Of a stretch of 42,733 nt of DNA, positions 24,597-32,637 are shown one piece after another. Within the stretch, counting starts at the first letter, position 1. Each line of letters starts with the position of its first letter. The translations under genes were made by a program, and so were the position numbers. This DNA comes from Bacteroidales bacterium (GTDB lineage: Bacteria > Bacteroidota > Bacteroidia > Bacteroidales > Paludibacteraceae), in the NCBI GenBank assembly GCA_015654525.1, contig JAATGT010000179.1:1-42733 (forward strand), given 5' to 3'. The notes under the pieces are model-generated. The model saw nothing but the letters and a program-made list of their open reading frames with translations. It was not told the origin of the DNA and made no database searches.

Positions 24597-24908
24597 CTAC
24601 TTTTTCAAATCCTTTGCACCCATCAGGTCTGTTGAAATTGCATTCAACCAAACCGCCTGCTGAAAAACTCCTGTTTTTACTTTTATAAAACGGATATGCG
24701 GCAAATCCACAGCTTTTCCGAGCGAATCCACAACGTCGGAAATATCAAAATTATTGGCAGCAAGAGCCGAGTCATAATCGGACCCAAACACATTCTTGGC
24801 ATAGCCTTTCGTAAATCGGGCAGTGGGAACCGTCCAAGCCCTGTCAATTTCAGCATTTCGTAATTTTATAGAAAAAAGAATCCGGCTATTTCGTACCATC
24901 CGAAACAT
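24597..24908 (-). pseudogene. C-terminal remnant of a secreted/surface protein
   Basis: About 100 residues that look like the last domain of a much larger Bacteroidetes cell-surface protein: NNFDISDVVDSLGKAVDLPH, then IRFIKVKTGVFQ and a C-terminal STDLMGAKDL resemble the FDISWAVD...YTG...GWLGE...AEDL pattern closing such proteins. There is no signal peptide, start domain or promoter. The possible ATG at 24908 and a TTG at 24920 lie inside the 41-bp minisatellite, so the 5' part seems to have been lost at the repeat. A small functional gene is possible but less likely. Confidence 0.5.
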
Positions 24909-25123
24909 CGGATGGGGCAAACTCCACTGAATTCATGCCAGCCGAACTTCGGATGAGGCAAATCCCACCGAGTTCATGCCAGCCGAACTTCGGACGAGGC
25001 AAACCCCACCGGATTCATGCCAGCCGAACTTCGGACAGGGCAAATCCCACCGGATTTATGCTAGCCGAACTTCGGACGAGGCAAATCTCATCGGATTTAT
25101 ACTAGCCGAACTTCGGACAGAGT
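24896..25123. repeat. 41-bp tandem repeat array, about 5.5 units
   Basis: Units start at 24896, 24937, 24978, 25019, 25060 and 25101 (the last partial), with exact 41-bp spacing. Each contains the inverted repeat CCGAACTTCGG, then GGCAAATCCCACCGGAT and TTCATGCCAG variants. The first unit is the most diverged and overlaps the remnant gene. Since 41 is not a multiple of three, the array is non-coding. Confidence 0.9.
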
Positions 25124-25196
25124 TGAAATAGATAGAAAACAGTGATTAGAACAAAAATATCTTCTGAATTCGAAATTCAACAGAGAATTTGTTTCT

Positions 25197-25224
25197 TGCA
25201 AACAAGAAAATATCATTACTTTTG
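25197..25224 (+). promoter_or_regulatory. Promoter for LytTR membrane regulator
   Basis: TTG at 25197-25199 and TACTTTTG at 25217-25224, separated by 17 bp, resemble the Bacteroidetes -33/-7 pair. The ATG is 59 bp downstream. Confidence 0.5.
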
Positions 25225-25282
25225 ACAATTATTTTTTTTACCTATTAAAATAAATCCGAATAGATTGTAAAAACCACGAAAG

Positions 25283-26152
25283 ATGAATAGCCCGGTTTAC
25301 AGATGGCTTAATAGAAGATATCCGCAGAATTTCATTATAAAACATTCATTCGTCGGGTCCATACTTAATGCAGTATTCTGTCTCGTATTTTTACTGATAT
25401 ACAGACCTCTCGGTGCCCGCGAGTCTCAGCCCCTGAGTTATGCAGCCACCATGGCTGTTTATTGTTTCAGCTCGGCAATTTCTATTATTGTAATGCTGAA
25501 AATACTGAGATTAATAAGCTATTTTTCGGATAAACAAGAGTGGACTGTGCTGAAAGAATGCTTGTCTATCCTTTTCACCTTAACAGGGATGGGCATCTTT
25601 ATTTATTTTACGGCCTTTGGAGTCGAAAGTTCGTCCGACCGTTGGAACTTTTCCACCTTTTTCGATTCGTGCAAATATGCTTTTCTTATCGGGGTTATTC
25701 CATTTCTGTTTTTCACACTCATGAACTCCCACTATTTTTACGCTTACAACATCCGTCCGGAAAGCAGACTAGATTCGGATCTGGAAGCCGAACAACCAGT
25801 AAAAATCATACAAATAGATTCAAAACTCAAAAAAGAAAAACTAAACTTTTACCCCGATCAGTTTCTTTATGCCACCTCCGATGGCAACTATGTAGTATTC
25901 TATTTGCACCGCAACAATAAAGTTGAAAAAGAAGTGATTCGAAATTCCATCAGCAATATTGAAGAACAATTATCTCAGATTCCATCCATTGTTCGTACCC
26001 ACAGAGCTTTTATTGTAAATATAAAAAAAGTCTACCTGAAAAAAGGAAATGCCCTGGGTTACCAACTCAAACTTTCCAATATCGACGCCGAGATCCCTGT
26101 TTCCCGGCAAAATATTAAAACCTTCGACCGGCAATTTGATAAATTCAGTTGA
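25283..26152 (+). CDS. Membrane-bound LytTR-domain DNA-binding regulator
   Basis: A 289-residue regulator joining a membrane sensor to a DNA-binding domain without a receiver. Four membrane segments fall within residues 20-150 (SILNAVFCLVFLLIYRPL, AATMAVYCFSSAISIIVM, LFTLTGMGIFIYFTAFGV, YAFLIGVIPFLFFTLM). A linker leads to the LytTR domain at about 195-289: FLYATSDGNYVVFYL, IRNSISNIEEQL and IVRTHRAFIVNIKKV are its conserved strands and the typical RTHRAFIVN stretch. It would bind direct repeats near a promoter, and the downstream outer-membrane gene is the obvious candidate target. The membrane signal is unknown. Confidence 0.88.
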   Translation: MNSPVYRWLNRRYPQNFIIKHSFVGSILNAVFCLVFLLIYRPLGARESQPLSYAATMAVYCFSSAISIIVMLKILRLISYFSDKQEWTVLKECLSILFTLTGMGIFIYFTAFGVESSSDRWNFSTFFDSCKYAFLIGVIPFLFFTLMNSHYFYAYNIRPESRLDSDLEAEQPVKIIQIDSKLKKEKLNFYPDQFLYATSDGNYVVFYLHRNNKVEKEVIRNSISNIEEQLSQIPSIVRTHRAFIVNIKKVYLKKGNALGYQLKLSNIDAEIPVSRQNIKTFDRQFDKFS

Positions 26153-26540
26153 TTTTTTCATCCCAAAAAACTTACCTCTTGTAACAAAAGTTATCAGCTC
26201 TTTCGGCACCTGCTTTCGATTGATAACAAAACCTTGCTTTGTATCCCAACTATTTGCAGCACAATAATTATTTTATTCAATTTGCACCCGCAATCAATGC
26301 GGATGGAAAGAGATATTGAGCTTCGGTTACTCTCCTTCATCCTGTCGGGGAAGAAAAACAGCATAGAAAAAAGAATAGAATTCTAAATCCAAACCGACAA
26401 GTCATTGCGTCTAACTATAAAAAATATCGATAATCGATGTAATGAATCCACGGTTTTTGAGTCAATACTAGTAAATGCTCAAATTATCCCGGATAATTTA
26501 TTTCGTCGATATCCAACATAAACATAATAAATCAAACTAT
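26153..26540. other. 388-bp intergenic region upstream of OMP gene
   Basis: No gene is supported. The forward frame open from 26475 lacks a signal peptide until the ATG at 26541. No perfect TAnnTTTG box was found, which fits activation by a dedicated regulator such as the LytTR protein. No convincing LytTR-type direct repeat could be picked by eye. Confidence 0.4.
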
Positions 26541-28964
26541 ATGAAGTCCTTTAAGAACAATCAATACAATCGCTTATTCTTGCTGGTTTGTCTGGCTTTT
26601 TTCTCTAATCTGCTTTGGGCCGGGCCCGCGTGTATAATAAAAGGCCGCGTGACCGACACCAACAACCAACCTATCGGCTTTGCCACCGCTACACTGATAA
26701 ATGCCAAAACCAATAAACTGGAAAAAGGCGAAGTAAGCGACAACAAAGGCGAATTTGTGATCAGCAAAATAAATCCCGGAGAATATATTCTTTCTATTTC
26801 GATGGTGGGTTACGCCAAACACGAATCGGAGAAAATCACTATCAACAAAAAGAATCCAGTCGTCGAAAAAACTGTCGTGCTGAAAGAATCTTCTCAGCAA
26901 TTAGAGAATGTGGTTGTAACTGCCAAAAAGAAGTTTATCGAACAAACAGTGGATAAAATGATTATTAATCCCGAGGCTTCCATCACAACATCCTCAGAAA
27001 ACGTCTATGAAATTTTGAAGAAACTGCTCGGCGTTACGGTCGACAATAGCGATAACATCAGCCTGAAAGGGAAGCAAAATGTAAAAATTTTAATTGACGA
27101 AAAGCCCACTTACGTTTCGGCCACGCAACTGGCAGCCATGCTTAAAGGTATGCAGGGGAAAAATGTGGACCGGATAGAAATAATAGAAAATCCCTCGGCA
27201 CGTTATGATGCCGAAGGAAACTCGGGAATCATCAACATTAAAACAAAACACAACAAAGCACCTGGCTTTAACGGAAGTGCTTTTGCCGGCATGGAAACAG
27301 CCAGTAAATTTGGTTGGAACAGCGGACTGGATCTCAATATGAATTATGGAAAGCTTAATGTATACGGAAATTATTCTTTGTACAATTGGGCTGGTTCGGA
27401 CGGTATGGATGCAACCCGCCGGTTTACAAGTGCTGCTCTCGACGGTGCTTACCAGTTAATCAATACAAATGGAACATACGACGGACAATCACAAAATTAT
27501 AAAGTAGGAGCCGATTATTTTATCCGTAAAAATCATGTTGTGAGTATCATGCTGCGTGGAAGTAACGGACATAACAATAATGCAGATCAAAGTACAACTT
27601 CGTTTACCGACAAGTACAGGCAGGTCGACTCGTCACTTGTTTCTAAATCAAATTCCAACGGACATTGGAAAAATCAAACATTCAATGCCAATTATAAATG
27701 GGATATCGACAGCACAGGTCAGTCACTCTCGGCTGATTTTGATCATGCCTGGTTTAATTACACAAGTCCGAATAATCAAAACGGTATTTATTACAATGCA
27801 GCAGGTAATAACCTGAATCATGATATTTTGGTAAATACCCTGCAAGGTAACGATATAAGCATCTACACAGCCAAACTCGATTACGTGCTTCCTCTCGGAA
27901 AGAAAATCAATCTCGAAGCCGGAGCAAAAGCAAGTTTTGTAAATAACGACAGCAAGATAGATATGACGGGCTACTTAGTTCAAAATGATCATTTTATTTA
28001 CAAAGAAAATATTCAGGCTGCTTACATAAACGGACGAGTCCAGCTCAACAAAACCACATTGCAACTTGGGTTACGGTTAGAAAACACCGTTTCGAAAGGA
28101 ACATCCGTCACCACCAATCAAGTAAATGATACCAGTTATTTGAAAATATTTCCGTCTTTCTTCGTACAACAAACTCTGAACAAAGACAATAATATTAACT
28201 TCAAATACAGTTACCGAATCGGTCGGCCAGACTATGATATGCTCAATCCCTTCAGATGGATGATAGATCCCTACACCTACAATGTGGGAAATCCAAACCT
28301 GAAACCGCAATTTACTCACTCGTTAGGCTTAAGTCATAGTTTCAAAGATATTTTAATCACCAGTTTTGGATATAACTATACCAAAGGATTATTCACACAG
28401 GTTATTATCCAAAATGATGCAACAAAATCTATCTATCAAACCAATGAAAATATGAACAACTCTGTTGATTTCAATGCATCCGAAACCGTTCAGTTTCAAC
28501 CCGCCAAATGGTGGCGACTAAATGGGACCTTTACCGGTATGTATAAGGAAATTCAATTTGATTCCAATACCGGAGGAAGTTTAAATCGTTGGAGCTTTAA
28601 TGCTAACATGAGCAACAACTTCAGCCTGCCTTACAAGCTGGAAATGGAGCTAAGTGGGCGTTATAATACAGGGGAATTAATCAGTAACATCATCCTCAGA
28701 CCCCGCTATAGCATCGATTTTGGAATACAGCGAAAAGTATTCAAAGATATGGGAAGTATTAAGCTTTCAGTCAGCGATATTTTCAACACCGGGCAAGGCA
28801 GTGCATATGCTAAATACGACAATGTTGATATTATAGTTAAAAACACATACGATTCACGCCAGCTCAGGATATCGTTCAACTACCGTTTCGGGAAAAATGA
28901 ATTCAAAACCCGCAGTAATCGTTCTACCGCCTCCAGCGAAGAGCAAAACCGGAGTTCAAAATAA
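26541..28964 (+). CDS. Outer-membrane beta-barrel protein, CarboxypepD_reg + TonB-receptor-like
   Basis: About 807 residues. A signal peptide (LFLLVCLAFFSNLLWA) is followed by a carboxypeptidase-regulatory-like domain (IIKGRVTDTNNQPIGFATAT to EKTVVLKE), then a TonB-plug-like section (LENVVVTAKK, VYEILKKLLGVTVD, VDRIEIIENPSARYDAEG, GIINIKTK) and a long barrel of the outer-membrane beta-barrel family 3 (PF14905) type. YSYRIGRPDYDMLNPFRWM and VGNPNLKPQFTHSLGLSHSF are characteristic late-barrel blocks. I use the ATG at 26541 because the signal peptide starts there. Members lie next to regulators or peptidases, and the substrate is usually unknown. A LytTR regulator precedes it and a small regulatory-domain protein follows. 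Confidence 0.88.
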   Translation: MKSFKNNQYNRLFLLVCLAFFSNLLWAGPACIIKGRVTDTNNQPIGFATATLINAKTNKLEKGEVSDNKGEFVISKINPGEYILSISMVGYAKHESEKITINKKNPVVEKTVVLKESSQQLENVVVTAKKKFIEQTVDKMIINPEASITTSSENVYEILKKLLGVTVDNSDNISLKGKQNVKILIDEKPTYVSATQLAAMLKGMQGKNVDRIEIIENPSARYDAEGNSGIINIKTKHNKAPGFNGSAFAGMETASKFGWNSGLDLNMNYGKLNVYGNYSLYNWAGSDGMDATRRFTSAALDGAYQLINTNGTYDGQSQNYKVGADYFIRKNHVVSIMLRGSNGHNNNADQSTTSFTDKYRQVDSSLVSKSNSNGHWKNQTFNANYKWDIDSTGQSLSADFDHAWFNYTSPNNQNGIYYNAAGNNLNHDILVNTLQGNDISIYTAKLDYVLPLGKKINLEAGAKASFVNNDSKIDMTGYLVQNDHFIYKENIQAAYINGRVQLNKTTLQLGLRLENTVSKGTSVTTNQVNDTSYLKIFPSFFVQQTLNKDNNINFKYSYRIGRPDYDMLNPFRWMIDPYTYNVGNPNLKPQFTHSLGLSHSFKDILITSFGYNYTKGLFTQVIIQNDATKSIYQTNENMNNSVDFNASETVQFQPAKWWRLNGTFTGMYKEIQFDSNTGGSLNRWSFNANMSNNFSLPYKLEMELSGRYNTGELISNIILRPRYSIDFGIQRKVFKDMGSIKLSVSDIFNTGQGSAYAKYDNVDIIVKNTYDSRQLRISFNYRFGKNEFKTRSNRSTASSEEQNRSSK

Positions 28965-29041
28965 GGTTCAACCCAAAACTCAGCTTTAATCTTTCCGGTT
29001 TACATTTAATCATCAAAAACTAATATTTAAAATATGAAATT

Positions 29042-29422
29042 ATGAAAACAAATCAATTTGTAAGACCATTCTTACTCGGAATTTTCATCTTTTTGACATT
29101 TCAACTATATGCACGTGAGGCATTTTCAATCAAAGGTCGCGTACTAAACACAAAAACAGAATCAATTAAAGGTGCAATTGTAACATTACGTGATCCGAAC
29201 TCATTGGAGGATGTTGCCAATGGGAGATGTGACCGCAACGGCGAATTTTTCATTGATTCCGTACTGGAAGGCGAATATATACTTACGGTGAAAAAAGATG
29301 GACGTTTCAGAGGGAAAACAAAAAGAATCTTTATTGATGGAAACGGAAATTACACAGTAAAAAATATCCTACAACAGGATTCCATTCAGCCAGAAGGTAA
29401 ATTAGTAGCAAGTGGGCAGTAA
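29042..29422 (+). CDS. Small secreted carboxypeptidase-regulatory-like domain protein
   Basis: A 126-residue protein: signal peptide (FLLGIFIFLTFQLYA), then a single beta-sandwich domain of CarboxypepD_reg type (FSIKGRVLNTKTESIKGAIV, RCDRNGEFFIDSVLEGEYIL). It has a short polar tail and no barrel, so it is a free-standing version of the domain at the N-terminus of the preceding OMP. It may assist that protein or be carried to the surface. It starts 77 bp after the OMP stop, probably in the same operon. Confidence 0.75.
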   Translation: MKTNQFVRPFLLGIFIFLTFQLYAREAFSIKGRVLNTKTESIKGAIVTLRDPNSLEDVANGRCDRNGEFFIDSVLEGEYILTVKKDGRFRGKTKRIFIDGNGNYTVKNILQQDSIQPEGKLVASGQ

Positions 29423-29569
29423 AGTTTGTAAGTCATTTTTGCTAACAGAGCATTTTTAAGACCAAAAAGAGGAATAAAAGAGGACAAAATAATCCAAAAA
29501 AGCGTTTTGGTTAGGTTTTATCTATAAGTTTTCTTTAATTTGCAAATCATTAATTTAGTAACAAGATTT

Positions 29570-30850
29570 ATGCAAAAACCATTGTTTATCCTCTTCCTCT
29601 TTTTGATTTTTTGTTTCTCACTTTTTTCGCAACAATATACCGATTACTTCACCAACAAAGCCTGTCGTATCGATTTCCAGTTGAGCGGTAACACAACATC
29701 CACCAACGCTTACTTATCTAAAATTATACAAGAACCATTTTGGGGTGGACGTCGGTTGCGTCTGTCCGATGATATGAACCTGGGCGAATACCGTTTCCTT
29801 GTATTGGATAGCCTGACTGACAAACTGATTTATATAGATGATTTCAGTACACTTTATTTCGAATGGCAATCTACACCCGAAGCAGCACTGGTCAACAAAA
29901 GCTTTGAGCAATCCATTCAGTTCCCCTACCCGCAAAAATCCGTCAAGGTTATTATTGAACGCCGATTGGATTTCGACAAATGGGAAAAGCTGATCCAGTT
30001 TGGATTCTCACCCGACGATAAATTAATCCGTAAAACAAAAATGGTAGACGTGCCGGTAAAAACTATTTGCAAAACAGTTTCGCCCGACAAAGCCATCGAC
30101 ATTGCCGTTATTGCCGAAGGCTATACTGTAAAGCAACGTGCTAAATTTTTCAAGGATGCGCAACGATTGGCCGACAATCTATTCACCCACGAACCGTTTC
30201 TGAAATACAAATCGAGAATCAACATCTACGCCATTGCTGCCATCTCGGTCGACACCGGAGTTTCCAAACCGCAAAATGCCAACTGGAGAAACTCGGCACT
30301 CGGGTCACATTACTACACCTTTTACTCCGATCGTTATCTCACCACTCCCAACGTATTCACTGTTCGCGATTACGCTTCATTGGTTCCATACGATGCCATA
30401 TACATTCTAGCCAATACTAAAACCTACGGTGGCGGAGGTATATACAACTTTTACACCCTGGCCTCGGCCGATAGCAAGCGGGCACAAACCGAAGTGACGG
30501 TACATGAATTCGGGCATTCATTTGCCGGCCTGGCCGACGAATATTTCTATGACAACGATGCGTTGAACGGTATGTACGATTTGAAGAATGAGCCATGGGA
30601 ACCAAACATAACTACGCTGGTAAAATTTGGAGCAAAATGGAAAAAGGATTTACCCGAAGGCACCGCCATTCCCACTCCACTGACGGATGAGAACAAAGCT
30701 AAGATGGGCGTTTTTGAAGGTGGTGGTTACCTGTCAAAAGGCATTTATCGTCCGTATTTCGACTGTAGGATGCGCACAAATACAGCAAAAGTATTCTGCC
30801 CAGTCTGCCTGAAAGCCGTAGAAGACAGGATTTTGTTTTTGACGGAATAA
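29570..30850 (+). CDS. Secreted M64-family (IgA peptidase-like) metallopeptidase
   Basis: A 426-residue secreted zinc peptidase. A signal peptide (PLFILFLFLIFCFSLFS) begins at the ATG at 29570; a TTG 30 bp upstream is less likely. The N-terminal about 120 residues form the M64 N-terminal beta domain. The catalytic domain has IDIAVIAEGYTVKQRAKF, NIYAIAAISVDTGVSKP, the zinc site VTVHEFGHSFAGLADEYFYD (HExxH and downstream ligands) and the C-terminal CRMRTNTAKVFCPVC with cysteine pairs. In gut Bacteroidetes such enzymes include IgA proteases, but the family is broad and the target here is unknown. It ends the cluster begun by the LytTR gene. Confidence 0.87.
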   Translation: MQKPLFILFLFLIFCFSLFSQQYTDYFTNKACRIDFQLSGNTTSTNAYLSKIIQEPFWGGRRLRLSDDMNLGEYRFLVLDSLTDKLIYIDDFSTLYFEWQSTPEAALVNKSFEQSIQFPYPQKSVKVIIERRLDFDKWEKLIQFGFSPDDKLIRKTKMVDVPVKTICKTVSPDKAIDIAVIAEGYTVKQRAKFFKDAQRLADNLFTHEPFLKYKSRINIYAIAAISVDTGVSKPQNANWRNSALGSHYYTFYSDRYLTTPNVFTVRDYASLVPYDAIYILANTKTYGGGGIYNFYTLASADSKRAQTEVTVHEFGHSFAGLADEYFYDNDALNGMYDLKNEPWEPNITTLVKFGAKWKKDLPEGTAIPTPLTDENKAKMGVFEGGGYLSKGIYRPYFDCRMRTNTAKVFCPVCLKAVEDRILFLTE

Positions 30851-30853
30851 GGT

Positions 30854-30960
30854 ACCCCTACCTAAAGGGGGAACTAAGTTAGCACAATTTTCTTTTACTT
30901 ATATTGTAAATAAAAACATGTGAGACGAAAGTAGCTTAGTTCCCCTTTAGGAGGTAGGCA
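30854..30960. repeat. Inverted pair of CCCCTAAAGGGG-type elements
   Basis: ACCCCTACCTAAAGGGGG then AACTAAG near 30854-30877 is mirrored by CTTAGTTCCCCTTTAGGAGG then TAGGC at 30935-30959, giving roughly 24-bp arms with a small indel. It lies between convergent genes and may act as a two-way terminator. The core matches the direct copies upstream of menB. Confidence 0.7.
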
Positions 30961-30979
30961 TATCTTTAGGGGGGCGTTC

Positions 30980-32050
30980 TTATTTTATAGTAACCATCGT
31001 TGCTCCAAACCCGTATTCACGGAATGAAGCATCCTGAAAATAGTAGGATTTGTAACGGGTTTTGAGTAGTTTTTCTATCTCTTTGCGAAGTACGCCTTCA
31101 CCTTTACCGTGAATAAAAACAATCTTTTGCCCCTTATGCTTTTTGTTTTCCTCCAGCACTTCGTGAAATTTATCCAACTGACACTGAAGCATAGCCGCAT
31201 TTGACAAACCTGCCGTAGTATCCAGCAACTCATTGATGTGTAAATCAACTTCTATAATCTCTGAAGTCTGTGGATGACTCACAATTCGTGGTCTGCCTGT
31301 TTGCTCTTTCTGAAACATGGCTTGTTTTATTTCTTCGGGCGAAATATCAGCCATCTTTTTATTTTCAACTTCCTTTTCTTTTTCCGAGCTTATATCAATC
31401 ATCAGAGCAGGCTCATCAAAATATTCATTTGCAGTGAAACTATGGAGTTTATAAAATTTCACTGCATTAATCTTCATATTTACATCCACTAACGCCTGTG
31501 GCGTATAACTTTTGCCCTGTTTAAAAGGTAACAACTGCACGCGAAGTTTTTCCCAGGCACTTAATTCCTCTTTCGATATTTCGGAAAGCAGTTCCTGCAT
31601 ATTAGGTTCAATCAGCCCACTGGCAACACTTGTCCAAACATCATTCTCACCATTAACCACATTGTAATACAAATAATAATTACTGTCATTCACCAAATAG
31701 CATTCATACGACGTTGTTTGCAGCTGCTTAATATCAATAGGGAAAAAAGCCAGCAATGCTTTTAGCGTATCCCCCTCAGCAGTTTCAAAAACCGGTTCTT
31801 GCTTTTGCTCCGGCACAATCACTTCTGTCGGCTTTGTGGTTAGTTGTTCCGGTTTTGTTTTAAAATCTCTTACCGGAAAGTTTGTTTCTTCATTTATAGC
31901 GGCTATCACCACGCATTCACGTTCGAGTACCGGAATTTCAAAACCATCGGCATCTTCCACAAACACCATTTTCTTCAATTCATCCACGCGGCTTACTATT
32001 CCTCCGCCTACTGCGTTCAGAAAACGCACATTATCACCTTTTTTTATCAT
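30980..32050 (-). CDS. DUF2027 and Smr-domain protein
   Basis: A 356-residue Bacteroidetes-specific protein. The N-terminal about 60 residues (GDNVRFLNAVGGGIVSRVDE) form a small beta-barrel-like start; a DUF2027 beta domain spans about 85-220 (CYLVNDSNYYLYYNVV). The C-terminal 90 residues are an Smr domain: EVDLHINEL supplies the DxH motif, and KIVFIHGKGEGVLRKEI the HGKG motif. Smr domains are nucleases or nucleic-acid-binding modules linked to MutS2 and to collided-ribosome rescue. No mutS part is present. Cytosolic. A -7 box lies about 30 bp upstream. Confidence 0.9.
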   Translation of the reverse strand: MIKKGDNVRFLNAVGGGIVSRVDELKKMVFVEDADGFEIPVLERECVVIAAINEETNFPVRDFKTKPEQLTTKPTEVIVPEQKQEPVFETAEGDTLKALLAFFPIDIKQLQTTSYECYLVNDSNYYLYYNVVNGENDVWTSVASGLIEPNMQELLSEISKEELSAWEKLRVQLLPFKQGKSYTPQALVDVNMKINAVKFYKLHSFTANEYFDEPALMIDISSEKEKEVENKKMADISPEEIKQAMFQKEQTGRPRIVSHPQTSEIIEVDLHINELLDTTAGLSNAAMLQCQLDKFHEVLEENKKHKGQKIVFIHGKGEGVLRKEIEKLLKTRYKSYYFQDASFREYGFGATMVTIK

Positions 32051-32079
32051 TGTCGAAATTGTTTTATCGTTGAATTATG

Positions 32080-32087
32080 CAAAGGTA
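32080..32087 (-). promoter_or_regulatory. -7 box for DUF2027-Smr gene
   Basis: Reverse strand TACCTTTG followed by C matches TAnnTTTG, 29 bp before the ATG. Confidence 0.55.
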
Positions 32088-32261
32088 AACAATTTCAGGT
32101 ATTCTTCTATTCTTTGCTATCAGCTATTGGCCGGTGTTTGCACTGAATTACATCCAAGATTCACAAGGCACATTTAGACAAATCAATAACAATAAAAACA
32201 TCTTTATAAAATCTATATACAGCCACTCGGAAACCTTATAATACCCTTATAACTTCCGGTG

Positions 32262-32269
32262 TATTTTTG
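32262..32269 (+). promoter_or_regulatory. Candidate kdp operon -7 box
   Basis: TATTTTTG followed by C matches TAnnTTTG and lies 23 bp before the first ATG of the kdp locus. The -33 region lacks TTG, consistent with a promoter that needs an activator such as KdpE. Confidence 0.5.
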
Positions 32270-32292
32270 CATCGGATAAAAACCGATACAAA

Positions 32293-32490
32293 ATGGATAC
32301 TACTTTAATGTTGATTATTGAGCTTTTAGGAGGTGTAACTCTCCTCTTTGCTGTTGGGTGGCTGTTTGCCCGGGCAACCGGCTATGATAGGTATTACGAC
32401 AGAATGCTCTATGGCGACAACAATACGTACCTCACAATTGAGAACAACAACAATAACGGAGATGACATAATTCATCACCTGTACTTTTAA
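32293..32490 (+). CDS. Small single-pass membrane protein at head of kdp operon
   Basis: A 65-residue protein not recognised as a named family. Residues 5-27 (LMLIIELLGGVTLLFAVGWLF) form one membrane helix. An aromatic-rich segment follows (ATGYDRYYDRMLYG), then a polar tail with five consecutive Asn and a final HHLYF. It starts right after a -7 box and ends 13 bp before kdpF, so it is probably translated and co-transcribed with the pump. It could stabilise the complex as KdpF does, or sense membrane or K+ status. Chance that it is spurious is moderate because it is short. Confidence 0.6.
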   Translation: MDTTLMLIIELLGGVTLLFAVGWLFARATGYDRYYDRMLYGDNNTYLTIENNNNNGDDIIHHLYF

Positions 32491-32503
32491 AAAATAATTC
32501 AAA

Positions 32504-32635
32504 ATGAAGACAATTCTTTTAATGGCAACAACGACCGAAGTAAGTACCCCTACCGGATATATCATCGGAGCAATTATAGCGGTGGTTATCTTGGGATATT
32601 TAATTTATTCACTCATCAAACCGGAAAAATTTTAA
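32504..32635 (+). CDS. kdpF: K+-transporting ATPase subunit KdpF
   Basis: A 43-residue protein, easily missed. One membrane helix (TGYIIGAIIAVVILGYLIYS) is followed by the KdpF end signature LIKPEKF. KdpF is the small lipid-like stabilising subunit of KdpFABC in the inner membrane. A second ATG at 32522 would give a 37-residue form closer to the usual 29-residue length; the spacing upstream does not decide it. The stop is 2 bp before the porin-like gene. Confidence 0.88.
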   Translation: MKTILLMATTTEVSTPTGYIIGAIIAVVILGYLIYSLIKPEKF

Positions 32636-32637
32636 AA

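Noticed and set aside
24896-25123. Coding repeat protein from the 41-bp array
   Set aside because: 41 is not a multiple of three, so no frame can keep a periodic peptide.
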